A stretch of 64,000 nt of DNA from Patiria miniata (taxonomy: Eukaryota > Echinodermata > Asteroidea > Valvatida > Asterinidae). The DNA lies in the NCBI RefSeq assembly GCF_015706575.1, contig NW_024037062.1:554811-618810 (forward strand), in the 5' to 3' direction. Of the stretch, positions 42,903 through 61,664 are shown in pieces. Position 1 is the first letter of the stretch, and every line of letters begins with the position of its first letter. The notes beneath the pieces were generated by a model. The model searched no databases and had not been told where the DNA came from. It saw only the letters and a list, made by a program, of their open reading frames with translations. The position numbers and the translations under genes were made by a program.

Positions 42903-43255
42903 TTAAAGGGAATATACATCATTTGCTTTTGCTGTAATTTTCAGAAATGGATGGAATTGGGGGGTTGGAAATATATAGCAAATATAGTTACACTGACTTT
43001 TTTGACGTTTTGGGTTCGAAAATGCTATAAAAACCAAGAAAAACAATCGTTTTCCTGTAGCCTGGTTCCCTGACTCCATATAAGAAGAAACAGAGCAGTT
43101 TACATACATTGGGAATTGTAAGGTCAGGGAACCAGTCTAGATGGCTTGTACCCGTTCATAGGTGTGTAATCGATTACAAACAAGTGCGATGGTCAATTGG
43201 GGCCAGTATTTGAAAAAAGCCAGTTTTTTCCAACGCTGGTCGGCTGGTCGTGCCA
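42903..43255 (+). mobile_element. TTAA-flanked repeat family, right-truncated copy
   Basis: TTAAAGGGAATATACATCAT at the left, then TTTGCTTTTGCTGTAATTTT and CTGGTTCCCTGACTCCAT. It stops within the central GCTGGTCGGCTGGTC palindrome. Confidence 0.75.
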
Positions 43256-43259
43256 GTAT

Positions 43260-43845
43260 AACAGCGCACCATGTACACCTCATCTTTGCGCAATCTTCCT
43301 CTTCAAAAAATGGTCGAGGACCACTTGACCGTTGCGTGATCTTCCCCCTTCATGAAATGGTCGAGCCCATACAGCTAACTACCATTTGCACGTGTGTCAC
43401 CCGTACCCATGGTGGGATATAGAGTGCAGTGCAAGTTAAAAAATGTGCAGCAGTGTGTGCACGTGGCGCGGTCTGTATATCGTCGCGTCAGTGCAACAAG
43501 ATCGTAACTCTACTCTGCAACAAAGTCTTATCTCGTGCGAATACGCTCCGTGCGACAAGGTCGTTTCTCGACGACCATTGACTTTGTGTGTACATCCGGG
43601 TTATTTTAAGTGAGATACGACCTTTTGACATTCTGAAACTCGTGTTTCACGTAAAGCCCATTTTCGGTGATACGACCTTGTTGCATGGACACAACGGTAT
43701 ACACATTTGCAAGATCTAGGCCTCCGAAAATGCAGCTGTTTTGCAGCTTTGAGTTTGAGAACCACTTATTTAAACAACTTCAAACTTGGCACTGCACATT
43801 CTGGGGTGCTGATGAGCAATACACCTGCCGAATTTCAACTTCATA
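43260..43845. other. Spacer with no gene seen
   Basis: GATCGTAACTC / ACGACCTTGTTGCA words recur loosely between 43500 and 43690. Nothing else supported. Confidence 0.35.
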
Positions 43846-43849
43846 CAGT

Positions 43850-44641
43850 TGTTACGCCCCAACTATCGCATCGGTCCAACTATAGTGCGGCAGTTGGGTC
43901 GGCCCAACTATAGTTAGGACTGGAGTTGCGCCGGATGCTTCATGCTTGATAGATCTTGTTGGATTAAATGTTCCGCGGCGCTGGCACCGTGTATTCGTCG
44001 TGCATGCATGCCGCAAGGCTGGCCGGTCACGTGGTACTGCCTAGTTGGATGAGTTGTCCGGCTGCTGGGTTTTAATGTCCAGCAACATTTTGCAAAATTC
44101 AAAGATTGCCATGGCCGGCCAACTATAGATGGGCCCCACCCATAGCTAATGTCAAAGGTCCCAAGTAAAGTCGGACAAGTAACAGAGCTGTAGGGAATGT
44201 TTTATAGTCGTACATCAATGTAAACTGTAGTTGGGACCGACAAATAAAAATATTGCGGTGGCCCAACTACAGATGGTCCCCACCCATAGATAATTTCATT
44301 GGTCCCAAGTACATGTAGTCAGATGTGTATTAGAGTTGTAGGGAATGTTTTATAATCGTACAACAATGTACACTATAGTTGGGACCGCAAAATAAAAAAA
44401 TTGGGGTGGCCCAACTATAGATTCGCCCCGTCAATAGCTAATTTCAGTGGTCCCCAGTAAAGTCAGACGTGTATCAGAGCTGTAGGGAACGTTTTATAGT
44501 TGTACATCAATGTAAGTTGGGACACCGCAAAATAAAAAGATCGGAGTGGCCCAACTATAGATGGGCCAGCCCAACAGTGGAACTTACAGTTGGGACAGGC
44601 CCAACTATAGTTGGGACCGATGCGATAGTTGGGGCGTAACA
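43850..44641. mobile_element. 792-bp inverted-repeat element with internal tandem repeats
   Basis: Ends TGTTACGCCCCAACTATCGC and its inverse, both continuing ATCGGTCC, flanked by CAGT on each side as an apparent 4-bp target duplication. Between about 44115 and 44560 there are three tandem units of about 145 bp (GTAGGGAATGTTTTATANTC, GTGGCCCAACTATAGAT). CCAACTATAG occurs many times on both strands. No transposase frame. Confidence 0.8.
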
Positions 44642-45067
44642 CAGTCATGACAGTGCGCAGCTCTGGAGGTAATCAACATACAGACACCCACACAGACCCA
44701 CAGACACATAGAATACCTGGAATAATAGTTCTGTTCCACAAAGTATTGACACATTCAGTCCCAGAGTGTATTATTGCAACACAGTAAAGTCCGTTAAAAA
44801 GACTGAAACATGACAATACCCAATCTGCAAGCTTATTCCGTGCATTATATGAATGTTATTGCAGTGAGCTTGGGAAACCCCAATTTCAATACAAAGCTGG
44901 GAAATCCCCAAAAAAATTGGCAAACACCATTGGTTGCTTAGCTACCATGTTTAGTTGCCAGGTATTCATAGTGAGGCCAATTTTATGTTGCGTTTATGGT
45001 ATCCATCCATCCCTAAAAATTTGCATGTGAAAAAGTTAGACAGTGGATTTTTCTTTTCATTATTATT

Positions 45068-45640
45068 TGGTAGTGGATATTTTGCCGGAGGTAACGCCGG
45101 CAAACTAACGTTTACTAAAGGTTTGCCGGCGGCAATCCATATCAACAGAGGGCGCTGTACTCTTTAAGATAGGGCTGAATTATAACATGTATTAAATTCC
45201 CATCGAAGTTGTGTAGCACAGCTGGTGTAGTGGTTAAGCAAAGGCTCTAGTAAGCGGGATGACTCGGGTTCGATTCCGACCGCAGCACATTTTTAAGTTT
45301 TTTTTTCTCATCCCCAAATAAATAAGAATATTCTTCTTTTATTATTTTAACATGTCTCAAACATCTTTTTGCAGAGTATTACATTTTCTTTTTCAGATTT
45401 GTGGCTCTGGAGGATTTTTTTTAAAAGGGAAATAAAGTCCGAAATTATAAAATGGTCTGAATCCCATCTTGTGAATACGAGGTTACAATGATAATTTTGG
45501 CATGGAGCCAGACTAAAATTTGTCACCGGAAAATGTTTAAGTAAAAAAAAACAGTAACTGCGCATGTTCAGTGCATATCCGGCAAACTAACGTTTACTAA
45601 TGGTTTGCCGTCTCCGGCAAAATATACACTGCCTTGAAAT
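45068..45640. mobile_element. Element with hairpin ends enclosing a tRNA-like segment
   Basis: ATATTTTGCCGGAGGTAACG at the left and, inverted, ATATTTTGCCGGAGACGGCA at the right. CGGCAAACTAACGTTTACTA with GGTTTGCCG, itself a hairpin, is present at both ends. 45215-45292 is tRNA-like (GTAGTGGTTAAGC ... GGGTTCGATTCCGACC). Confidence 0.65.
45215..45292 (+). repeat. tRNA-like SINE head
   Basis: Box-A-like TGGTGTAGTGGTTAAGC and box-B-like GGGTTCGATTCC at suitable spacing. The 5' and 3' ends do not pair into an acceptor stem, so a working tRNA is unlikely. Confidence 0.55.
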
Positions 45641-45959
45641 AATGTCACTGCGCAGCATCCATAGCCAGCAGCAGCACTATCACCTGACTATGCCTATGGA
45701 TGGTGTTACACTCTACCTCAGATTGTATGAATTCTTTCCAACTAACCTCTTCTGTATTCTTCAAACCGATGATAAAGTTAGAAACCAGGAGTGGCCGTGT
45801 GAATATACTAGTATTTTGTTATGCATCAATGATGAGTGACCGTGTGTATTTTGTTACGCATCAATGAACTTGTAAAGTTGTAGTCTGTCCTTTCTGTCGA
45901 CGAAGCGCAGGCCGCCATGGTTAAATACTGCCCTCAACGGTCATACATTTTTCCGATGT

Positions 45960-48230
45960 CGAATATCTCGGGGGGGGGGGGGACCGGGGGAGTTTTTAGT
46001 CTGAGTATCACCCGTTCTACGGAGCGAGCCGTGTGCTCCGTACGTCTTCAACGAGCGTCTTTTACATAGACTAGGGAGTTTTGGGGGGAAATTGTAATAT
46101 TTGGGATTAGAAACTGGGCCAACTTCTGCATTAAAGCAGTAATTCAGCGGGGGGGGGGGGGGGGGGGATAAATAAAGGAAAGAATGTAGCAACCTGACCC
46201 CAGTTTTTCTTATCATCTCAATTCTCAATAATGGTCAGTCATAAAAATGTTAAAAGGACATAAATCATGGGGCCGGGACTAGACTGAGAATCGATTTCGT
46301 TAAGTAATCAATTTTGTTTACTTTGTAGCATTTGTTGTAGCATACAACATTTTTTTCCTAAACATTTTTTTCCCATGATATTTGTTTATACCAGATCATT
46401 CTTCCCCCGTGTTTTTAACCTCATCACCCTGCAATCACATCGATTCCAATACATCATGACTTCTCCTTTCATTTTTTTTTTTACAATTCAAATTAATGCC
46501 CTCTGCAACTTTCAGTAAAATGTTTAGTTCATTTTTTATCTTGTGGATTAATTTACTTAATTAGTCGTTTCATTCAAGAAAACCACTTTTTAATCCAGTG
46601 GGTGACTTGTCAATCAACTATGAATAAAAACACCAGACCACCCCACCCACCCGGCCCAACCCACAAAAATTACAGCACCAGACTAGACTAGATAAGGACA
46701 AATCTCAATTCGCCGTTGCATTGTGCAGCAAACTCGCTTCATTTTGGGTACCAGACCGCAATTCAATAACACAGGAAACAGGATTTTTTGGGGGGATGCT
46801 GATGTGTGGGTCATTGTTCGCCGATATCAAAATTTGTCAGCTCAAAGTTTTATCTTATCATGATTGCACACCTCTGGCGATAAAGGTATTATGGAAGCTC
46901 ATGAGAAACCTGTGCATTGACTTCGAACGACCTTTATAGGTATTTGTGTGGCACTTCGAACTTGACACCTTTTGCATAGTCGACAGGACGGTAGGCCTAC
47001 CCGGAAGTATCGGCATTTTATGTACCTTGGTAAGTTGGACAAAATGTTGGACCCGTCATGGCCGTGTGATAGTTTGCTTAAACTGACAAACAAGTGTTAA
47101 CTTTGTGTCTCCAGAGTCCAATACATGCATTTAGTATTTCATTTTGAATTGGATCACATTTTATCCATTATTCAGAACAAATTGCAAATTTTGTTGTGGT
47201 TTTGCAATTTGCTATTTTGGTGACTTGTTGAAGTTCAACTTTAAGGAGATGTATATCATGATGTATTATATCCGATAGTACCGACCATGTCCAAATGTTA
47301 AAAAAGCGATCCGTAGGGTCCTAGTTACTCGGACTATAGCCTATGTTACCTTTCAAGGAATTCAGTCAATTAGTAATGTGCTAATTTAGCATGTTATTGT
47401 TTAGACTGGCTTATATAATTTTAAATCTGTATTTTTGATGTACATGTATATGTTTTGTTGAGTAAAGAATTACACCTGCTCAACTTGCCTATAAATTTCA
47501 TCAAAATCTAAATCCAGATTTTGCATTTTTTTCAGGATTTTGCAATTGTTCAGTATTAGATTTGCTATATATCATGTACACATATTGCTAAAATGTACTG
47601 GCCTAAATAAATGAATTACATGAATTATTATTAGGGAAGGATGCTGCAACTTGACACTACCTTTGTTTTCATACCGTTATATCACCTCAATGCAGGTCAG
47701 TCATTGCAAAAATGAAAACAAAACATGAACCTGGGACTGAGAAACATAGGCTAAAGGAAATACTTAGAAAATGTTCTTGACCTCCATAGACTTTGTACAC
47801 AACCACTGAAGTAGCATCAGGTTGCAACATTCTTTCCTGCTATTTTGGCTCAATGATCCAGTCTTCACAAGCATGACAAGAGGTTTTGTTTCTGTCAGCT
47901 GTGTAGCTGGGATTCTCACCATAGGGGCGAGTGGGGTGGGGGCCCTGGATATGTTACAACTTGGGGGGGGGGGGGGGGGGTGCACCCAATTTCTGTTAAA
48001 CCCATTGGCCATGGTCATGTTCAACTTCATATTCCTCAATGCTTATAAATACATTGTGTATGGGTATGCTATAAAACATTAAAATGTGCAAATTATGTAT
48101 ATGAAAAAATGTAATAAATATTTTGAAATAAGTACGTTAAAGACCATAGGTAACACCAACGTGTCCTCTTTCCAATGATACCTTGATTATGTGTCATGGC
48201 CAAGGATGACTGAGCACAATGTTATTCTGT
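45960..48230. other. Spacer with G-runs and weak repeats
   Basis: G-runs at 45971, 46150 and 47963. 46170-46285 is loosely repeated at 47630-47750 (GGTCAGTCAT, GGGACTGAGAA). No gene supported. Confidence 0.4.
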
Positions 48231-48295
48231 CAACTGGTCAAGGGTCAAAATCTGTACTGAGCCAAGATTGTGCAATTTTGGTGTTCTGGCTTGAT

Positions 48296-48789
48296 TTAAA
48301 GGGAATGTACAGCATTTGTTTTTGCTGTAATATTCTGAAATATATACGGATTTAGAGGATTTGTGTGTTAAAGCAAATATTGTTATACTGACTTGTTTCA
48401 CGTTTTGGGCCCGTAGATGCTGGGAAAACCAATCATGTTCTTGAAGTCTGGTTCCCTGACCCCACTTAAGATGAAACGAAGCAATTTATAGACGTTGGGG
48501 AATTGTAAGTCAGAGAACTAGTCTAGCTGACTTGTACCACTTCACAAGTATGAGAAATTAGGAGCAGTTTAAAAAAAAAAAGGACCAGTTTTCTCCCAAT
48601 GCTGGTCGGCCGACCAGCGTTGGAAATTGATACAAAAATACCACTTGACTTAAAAATGTCAGCACACCAGGAGCCATGATTGTACGGGATGCTTTAGACT
48701 GTTATTCCCTAACAGTCCAGTAAAGAATTTCATGGTAATTTGATCATTTTGGTTTTTTGATGTTTGCAACTGTTGTATCTTCCCTTTAA
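48296..48789 (+). mobile_element. TTAA-flanked repeat family, full-length copy
   Basis: Starts TTAAAGGGAATGTACAGCAT and ends ATCTTCCCTTTAA. The central GGTCGGCCGACCAGCGTTGG is close to a perfect palindrome. It lies between two inverted copies of CTTGGCTCAGTACAG (48267 and 48898). Confidence 0.8.
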
Positions 48790-49959
48790 AGAAAGAAGAC
48801 ATTCTTTTCTTTAAAAACAATTTATTCAGTTTTGACACAGTGATCATTTTCAATCTTTGCAAAACAAAACGACAGCTAACAATTTAACCAGGTAAAACTT
48901 GGCTCAGTACAGGTTTTGACCCTTGACGGAATAACAACGAATGCTCTGTGACGCATCGTGGTGTGGGCAAATTGTTACATGTAACTTGTCCAAGGTAGGA
49001 TATTTTGGTCGCTGTGTAGTGCAAACACATGACTAAACTAGTACAGAGAGATACCAGTTGCAATGTACTATTCTTCATGGAAGTTTCCATTGAGCGAATG
49101 AATCACACACCTATTGATGTTTTAATCAACGTGCATATATTTGTTTTTCCGATAAAGTGCGTGTACCAGCACTTTCATTGTAGGATATGATGTTTGCGTA
49201 CTGTCATAACGCATACATGCATCTTTGAACTTGGCCATGCAAAAACTACATTTTGTTTGCCACATGTTGCTGAATTTGCTTTGGAAAGTACAATTTCAAT
49301 TTTTCTAAACACGTAGTGGTGCATAAGGAGCTTTTTTTATGGCAAAATTATTCCCAACTGAAAGAGTTTATTAATGGCTGCCAGTAGCTGATCTATAGAA
49401 CTTTGTTATCTAGGGGGGAGGGGGCGGTCCTCCAATTGGGGGGGGGGGGGAGGGTCAGACCCGAGTTGAGCCATATACATGTAGCAAACAATAGGCCTAT
49501 GTTACATGTGTTCACATCAACACGATTGACGTGCAGATGTGTATACATGTACATGTACCGGTGTAGCGTGAATATCCGACTCCATGAAATGTGGACTCAT
49601 TGGTAGTACTGCGCACGCGTGAGTACGATACTATGCTATTTTTAGGATCGTTTCGGGAGAGTGACCTGTCACGTGCGAGGGATCAACCAATAATAGGGAA
49701 ATAGGGGTCCGATTTTCATAGGAGTCGGATTTTCACGTGACACCGGTACTCTGGTACATTGTCGTATAACCATAAGAAAATACCTGAATACAGATGCATG
49801 AATTGTTTACAAATTGACTTTAAGTATTGTTAATTAAGTTCTGTATCAGTTTCTGTTCTTTCATATCGTTACTTATTGAAATCCATTTTACAATAAGTAA
49901 CTGAATCAACTTCGAGTTTTCAGAACATACACAAAATCTGTTCTATGATTGTACATTTG

Positions 49960-50475
49960 TTAAAGGGAAAATACAATGCAAACATCAAAAAAACGAAATG
50001 ATCAAATTATCACGAAATACCGTACTGGACTGTTAGGGAATGACAGTCCAAAGCATCCTGTATGATCATGGCTCCTGGTGTGCTGACATTTTCAAGAAAA
50101 CTGGTACTTTTCCAACGCTGGTCAGCCGACCAGCGTTGAACTTGAAGAAAACTGGCTTCTTCTTTTTTAAATTGTTCTTAATTTTTCATGTTTAGTTATT
50201 CTTTGCAAATGATCACACACCTGTGAAGGGGTACAAGCCTGCTAGACTGATTCTCTGACTTCACAATTCCCCAAAGTGTATTAATTGCTCTTTTTCATCT
50301 TAAATGGGGTCAGGGAACCAGACTACAAGAACATGATAGGTTTTCTTAGTTTTTCCAGCATCTACATGTATAAGCCCAAAATGTGAAACAAGTCAGTTTA
50401 CCAATATTTTCTATAACATATTAATCCTCCAAATCCAAAAATGAAGTAAAAGCTAATATTGTACATTCCCTTTAA
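49960..50475 (-). mobile_element. TTAA-flanked repeat family, full-length copy, inverted
   Basis: TTAAAGGGAAAATACAATGC to TGTACATTCCCTTTAA, with GCTGGTCAGCCGACCAGCGT in the middle. Opposite orientation to the 48296 copy. Confidence 0.8.
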
Positions 50476-50479
50476 AATA

Positions 50480-51660
50480 CATGTAGCTCTGTTTTACATA
50501 ATTTGTGCATGTCACTACAGCGTCAGACCCTTTAAAATCACGTGATCCTATTTCTACGCACTCACCTTTAATTTGCGTTTGACAACATGCGCGCGTTGCA
50601 AAGCCTTACCTGCGCATATAGGAGCATCAAGGATACTTGTACACACAGTACAATGTACATGTACCATACATTTAATTGTCAATTAACATTTTGCGAGCCA
50701 TTTTTCTTGGAAAAAAAATGTTCAACTGTAACAGAAAGTTAATAAATCATGCAGAGACAGGAAACACAGAAGGAAGGAAATGGGAGCTGAAAACTCATTT
50801 CAAGGGGAAACTCCTCAGAATAAGGCATCAGTAACGTGTACTATGAAAATAAATAGACCGAAACCTATCCTGCAATAGCAGTCAATTATCCTGCTTGGGA
50901 ATTGTAGGCCGAGTAAAAATTTTTTAAACGTTTCTCCAGGCTTTTTTTTTTAAATGAACGAGGCTGGTGCTTTTTTGTTCCTTTTTCTTCTTCTTCCAAA
51001 ATGGCGGATTTTCCCAGCGGCAGACTGATTCTTCTATTTTCTCAACTCTTTTACTGATATGACAGTAGGCCAATATGAGCAAAGTTTTCTCACAAATGTG
51101 TTCGATGAGCAAATTTGGGGTTCACAATTCGAACAGAAAAGCCCTAAACTGAACAGTGTCTTCCTGAAATGACATCACAGCAACAGCGCCCTCATTAGTT
51201 ATGAAAAGCATGGACAATTTATAATGTTTAAAGAAGTGCACTTTTTAATAAGATTAACCAAAAACGGATGCCAAATCTAGTTTTCATACATCAAAGAGTC
51301 ATAGAAAGTTGCACATAATATCTTCCAAATAAAATATATGTCATGGCCCTTTAACTTGATCCATTGTTTTTGCTTATTACTAAAAGACCTTCGGAACATT
51401 AGGCAGGAAACAAGGGAAATGTCTGTAGGAGAAACAAAGCAAAGAATTGGCCTGGCCATGATAGGATCCCATGGCTGTTTTGGCTGGACATTGCACCCAT
51501 CTTGGCCTTTGTAGGATATGGGCAGGAAATTAAACTGTTTTGTTGTGAATAAGCATAGAAACGTCGACCTCTGCACAGACAAATTATACAAGGAAATCTG
51601 ACTCAGGAATTACATGGTTGTGCTTAAAAGTGGATATTTTTGTAGTCGGTAAAAGTAGAT
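50480..51660. other. Spacer with no gene seen
   Basis: No element ends or coding exons that I can support. Confidence 0.35.
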
Positions 51661-51699
51661 ATTGTTCGAAATATGCGGGTAAGGTGTCGGCTATTTCTG

Positions 51700-52610
51700 G
51701 TAAGAAATGTGCTTCCTGTGTTTATTGTACTGATTTGTGTACATGTGCATATTTTTTCTTTGCACTTGGCCATGGTTCAGTTGGTTGACCGACATATACA
51801 CATGACACGTACATGTACATGTAGGTATGTTGCACTCATTTTCCTGTGTACTGTGTTCTCTGGCTGTTGTATTCTGTTCTCCATATTTGCACTACAGAGT
51901 GGTGCATAAAAGAAGGAAACCCACTTTTGACAGGAATTTTAACCTACTTTCTTAATTTATTTGAACTGTTTTTTTTAATAATGTACAGGGCAAGTAAAAA
52001 AAAAAATCGAAATCCAAATGTCGGGACCATTTTATCAGTGAAGTTATGCATGTAGCACTTTCAAATTCTAGGATATGAAAGCCCAATTCATAAGCTTTCT
52101 TTTAGTACAAGAATCATTCAAATCACTCATGAACTTTTTACGTTTTAAACACAAACACCATTTTAAACTTCTGTCCACTGATCACAAAAAAAGGTAAGTG
52201 CTCTTTTAGCAAAACGAAACCAATTGACACACATCCCTATGTAAATTGTTTTCGTTTTGTGTGTTTGTGCTTAAAATTCCTTGAAAACTTGAAAGGTACA
52301 TGAGTGATTTGAATGGTTCTTGTACTAAAAGAAAGCTTATGAATTGGGCTTTTACATGTATATCCTTGATTTTGAAAGTGCTACATGCAGAACTTCACTA
52401 AAATAATAGTCCAGACATTTGGGTTTCCGTTTTTTTTAATCGCCCTGTATTGTACTGATTTGTGTATTCATTGTGCTTGGTCATGATTCAGTTGGTTGGC
52501 CAGCTCACACATGACAAAGGCACCGGTATACCGGTACATGTTGTTCTCAGCTTCCTGTTTTTGCTGTTCTCTGGCTGCACTATTGTGTTCTCCATACGTG
52601 TGCATAGTTG
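51700..52610 (+). repeat. Direct repeat pair split by a fold-back element
   Basis: 51722-51905 and 52448-52600 are diverged direct repeats (TGTACTGATTTGTGTA, GATTCAGTTGGTTG, TCTCTGGCTG). Each keeps a similar hydrophobic frame (VFSGCCILFSIFALQS against LFSGCTIVFSIRVHS). Whether this was coding is unknown. Confidence 0.5.
51986..52447. mobile_element. mariner-type fold-back element, TA target duplication
   Basis: CAGGGCAAGTAAAAAAAAAA at the left and, inverted, CAGGGCGATTAAAAAAAACG, with TA either side. Arms of about 170 bp pair through GAAGTTATGCATGTAGCACT and GCTTTCTTTTAGTACAAGAA. Confidence 0.82.
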
Positions 52611-53152
52611 CTCTAAGCACCGTCCATACATCGATTTTGCTCATTTATTCGATACTATTTTGAAATCAATATCGCCAATAGCAATTTTTTAATCATATCA
52701 AAATATCGAAATTATCGATATTGAGGAATGATATCGAAAATCCGTCAGATTATCGTCAAAATAAATCTCCCGTTTGTGCTTTTACTTTTGTTTAACATTT
52801 GCTGTATAATATTAGTTGGCGGCAACTTGTACTTGTGACTCAAAATAAAACCATCACGAAATGCCAAGGCGTCGCTTTGTGCTCTGCGTTCGCTGGAATT
52901 TGCGGTCCCAGTGTAAAACCTCAAAAGAAAGCGCCCGTTCTGGACAAAGTGCCAGACAATATGCACCAGAGAAAGCCATGGAAAATTTTGACTAAACATT
53001 GTTTGGGTTTTTTTTTTTTTACAATCAAAGTGTCGTCTTTACAATGCTTTATGGTCTTTAACTTTTACACATATATGGGATAATCAATATATTGGATATT
53101 CTCAATATTGGATTTCCAATTAAATTATTTCAAATTCGGATATTGACGGTGC

Positions 53153-53687
53153 TTAAAGGGAATATACATGATTGGCTTTTGCTGTAATTTTCAGAAATGA
53201 ACTATTTGAGGGGTTAGTATAATAGATCAAGTATTGTTAGACTGACATGTTTGAAGTTTTGTGTTTGAAAATGCTGGGAAAAAACAAGAAAAACAAAAAT
53301 GTTCAAGTAGTCTGGTTCCCTGACTCCACTAAATATAAAATGGATCAATTTACAGATGCCGGAAATTTGTAAGGTAATGGAACCAGTCTAGCCGGCCTGC
53401 ACCCGTTCATGAACATGTAACCAATAGCAAACAAAATTTGGACTGAAAGAAAAATGGTAAATTTTGAGCAGTAGTTGAAAAATAGTTAGGTTTTTCCAAC
53501 GCTGGTCGGCCGACTACCGTTGGAAATGTTTACAAAAATACCATTTTCTTGAAAATGACTTCACACCAGGTGCCATAATTTTACAAGATGGTTGAGACTG
53601 TCATTTTCCAACATCCTAGTAAGGTATTTCGTAAAAACTAGGTAGTTTTATTTTTCGATGTTTGCAAATGTTGTATATTCCCTTTAA
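53153..53687 (+). mobile_element. TTAA-flanked repeat family, full-length copy
   Basis: TTAAAGGGAATATACATGAT to TGTATATTCCCTTTAA. Same internal order as the other copies, with a TGGTCGGCCGACTACCGTTG centre. Confidence 0.82.
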
Positions 53688-54353
53688 GTTGTGAGTATAA
53701 ACGTGATCAAATATTGTTGGTTGCTGGTTTCATGGAGGTAGAATTATGCTTGTTCCCAAAGCCAGCGTACTGTCACCTGACTACCAGACTGACTGATCGA
53801 CCGAGTCACTGAGTTTGTGCTAAACTGGTACTTTCAGTTAAGTCCAGCTGCACTCTGGGCAAGCCTCTAGTCTGGTCGAGCTATTAAATTGTTTACTCAC
53901 TTTCCTTTTGTGTCAACATGATGTTGACACATCAAGGTAAACAAACAAAATATGTATGTTTGATTTTTTTCTGGTCCCAAAGGGCTAGCAAAAAAAATCC
54001 CCCCGACTTACCGAATTACTGACTGAATTAGTGACTGACCGATCTGACTTCCACTGAACCTACCGGTAGTCAGGTCATTGGCTGATGGAGCGAGTCGGGC
54101 AGTGCTATCATATAGGATTACCCCATAATGTGCACAATCCTGCCTATTGTGTACCCCAGATGCATGAAAAGGCTTCTAGTAATAATAGCCCATTTTGAAA
54201 CTATTGAAGAGAATTTTGTGGGTTCTGCAACCGGCTATATAGACCAATTCGAGTTGCCCACTTTTTGTGATTACTGGGCTGGCTTTCCACACGGGACACA
54301 AATTTGTTTGGGTAGTTTGCACAATGCACTTCCTTCAGTGACGTGTTCAGAGC

Positions 54354-55197
54354 TATATGGGTCATTCCACCGGGTTGGGAAGCAGTGCATGTTACATCCA
54401 TATATTTGGTTATATTATTAAAAGTATCAATGCATTCTAAACAATTGCTCAACCATGTCAACATAATATTTGTCTTAAGGTGTTTCAATACTTGAGAAAG
54501 TTTGAAATCATTTGAAAGTACTTTGACAAAAATATGAGCAAAAATGTATTAATTCGGATGTAACATTGACACCGTGTCAATGTTACATCCAAATATTTTT
54601 TTTTGCCATTTTTTACACGTATGTAAAATATTAGGCCTACCCAAACTGACATTGCATATTTACAACTGGACACCTAAGCACCAAGAAAAGCTTTTGTTTT
54701 GGTATAGTCAAGGTTCAAATATAGCTGAAACAATACCTCAAGTGTGGATGTAACGGTGTAAAAATCACTCAATGGAAGTGTGACATTGGGTTTTACACCG
54801 TGTCAATGTTACATCCACACAACCAAGCTATCATTTCTGCTCCATTTGATACCTGACTACCGTAACAAAAGCTTTTCTTATTGTGTTGCATGTATAGTAA
54901 GAAGTACGCAAAGTGAATTTGGGTGATGTTTCGCAGAAATTTTTTAAAAAGGTACAATTAAATGTCACATTTGGACGTAACACCTGAACACTGACATGGT
55001 GTCAATGTTACATCAAAAATGACATTTTTTGCTCATATTTTTGGCAAAATACATTGAAATCATTTCAAACTTTCTGCAGTTGTGAAACACCCAACAACAA
55101 ATATTTTGTAGAGCAACTGCTAGCATGGCATTCATGCTTTTCTTAATATGGTCATATGTCCCACATTGTTCCCCAACCCGGTGGAATGACCCATATA
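54354..55197. mobile_element. 844-bp fold-back element with TATATGGGTCATTCCACC ends
   Basis: TATATGGGTCATTCCACCGG at the left and its exact inverse at the right. Pairing continues patchily inward (AGTTTGAAATCATTT, AATATGAGCAAAAA, AAAGCTTTTG), with the word TGTCAATGTTACATCC on both strands. It ends about 230 bp before the SH2D4-like start codon. Confidence 0.78.
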
Positions 55198-55377
55198 CCG
55201 TACAGAGTGTATTGGAAATGGGTGTTTAGGAATTGAAGTGTCTTTATGGCTACAAGAACCATCACCATAACTATTAAAATGGGATTGCATGGTGCGCATT
55301 GACCACAAGGCTTTTTTTGCCTTAATGTTTCTCTATTATAACAATGTACCGGTATACATGTATATTTGCCTCCGTAG

Positions 55378-61020
<5,643 letters not shown>

Positions 61021-61135
61021 GTGAGTTGGCAAATGTGAAAGTTCATTTTGTTTTTATAACGAAACTCATATCTGAACTCTTAGGGCTGTGCAGTTACGAG
61101 TAATTGAGTATTTGATTATAAATTCTAACTTGCAC

Positions 61136-61664
61136 TTAAAGGGAAAATATAACATTTGCAAACATCAAAAAATAAAACTACCAAATCATTTTGAAATACC
61201 TTGCTGGACTGTTAGTGAATGACACTGTGTAAAGCATCCTGTAAAATCATGGCACCTGGTATACTGTCATTTTCAAGAAAAGTGGTATTTTTGTATCAAT
61301 TTCCAATGCTGATCGGCCGACCAGCGTTGGAAAAAACTGGCCTTTTTTCAAATACTGGCCCCAATTGACCATCGCACTTGTTTGCAATCGATTACAAATC
61401 TATGAACGGGTACGAGCCAGCTAGACTGGTTCCCTGACCTTACAATTCCCCATTGTATGTAAACTGCTCTTTTTCTTCTTATATGGAGTCAGGGAACCAG
61501 ACTTCAGGAAAACGATCGTTTTTCTTGGTTTTTATAGCATTTTCGAACCCAAAACCTCAAAAAAGTCAGTGTAACTATATTTGCTATATATTTCCAACCC
61601 CCAATTCCATCCATTTCTGAAAATTACAGTAAAAGCAAATGATGTACATGTATATTCCCTTTAA
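61136..61664 (-). mobile_element. TTAA-flanked repeat family, full-length copy
   Basis: TTAAAGGGAAAATATAACAT to ATGTATATTCCCTTTAA, with centre ATCGGCCGACCAGCGTTGG. Right after SH2D4-like exon 4. Confidence 0.82.
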
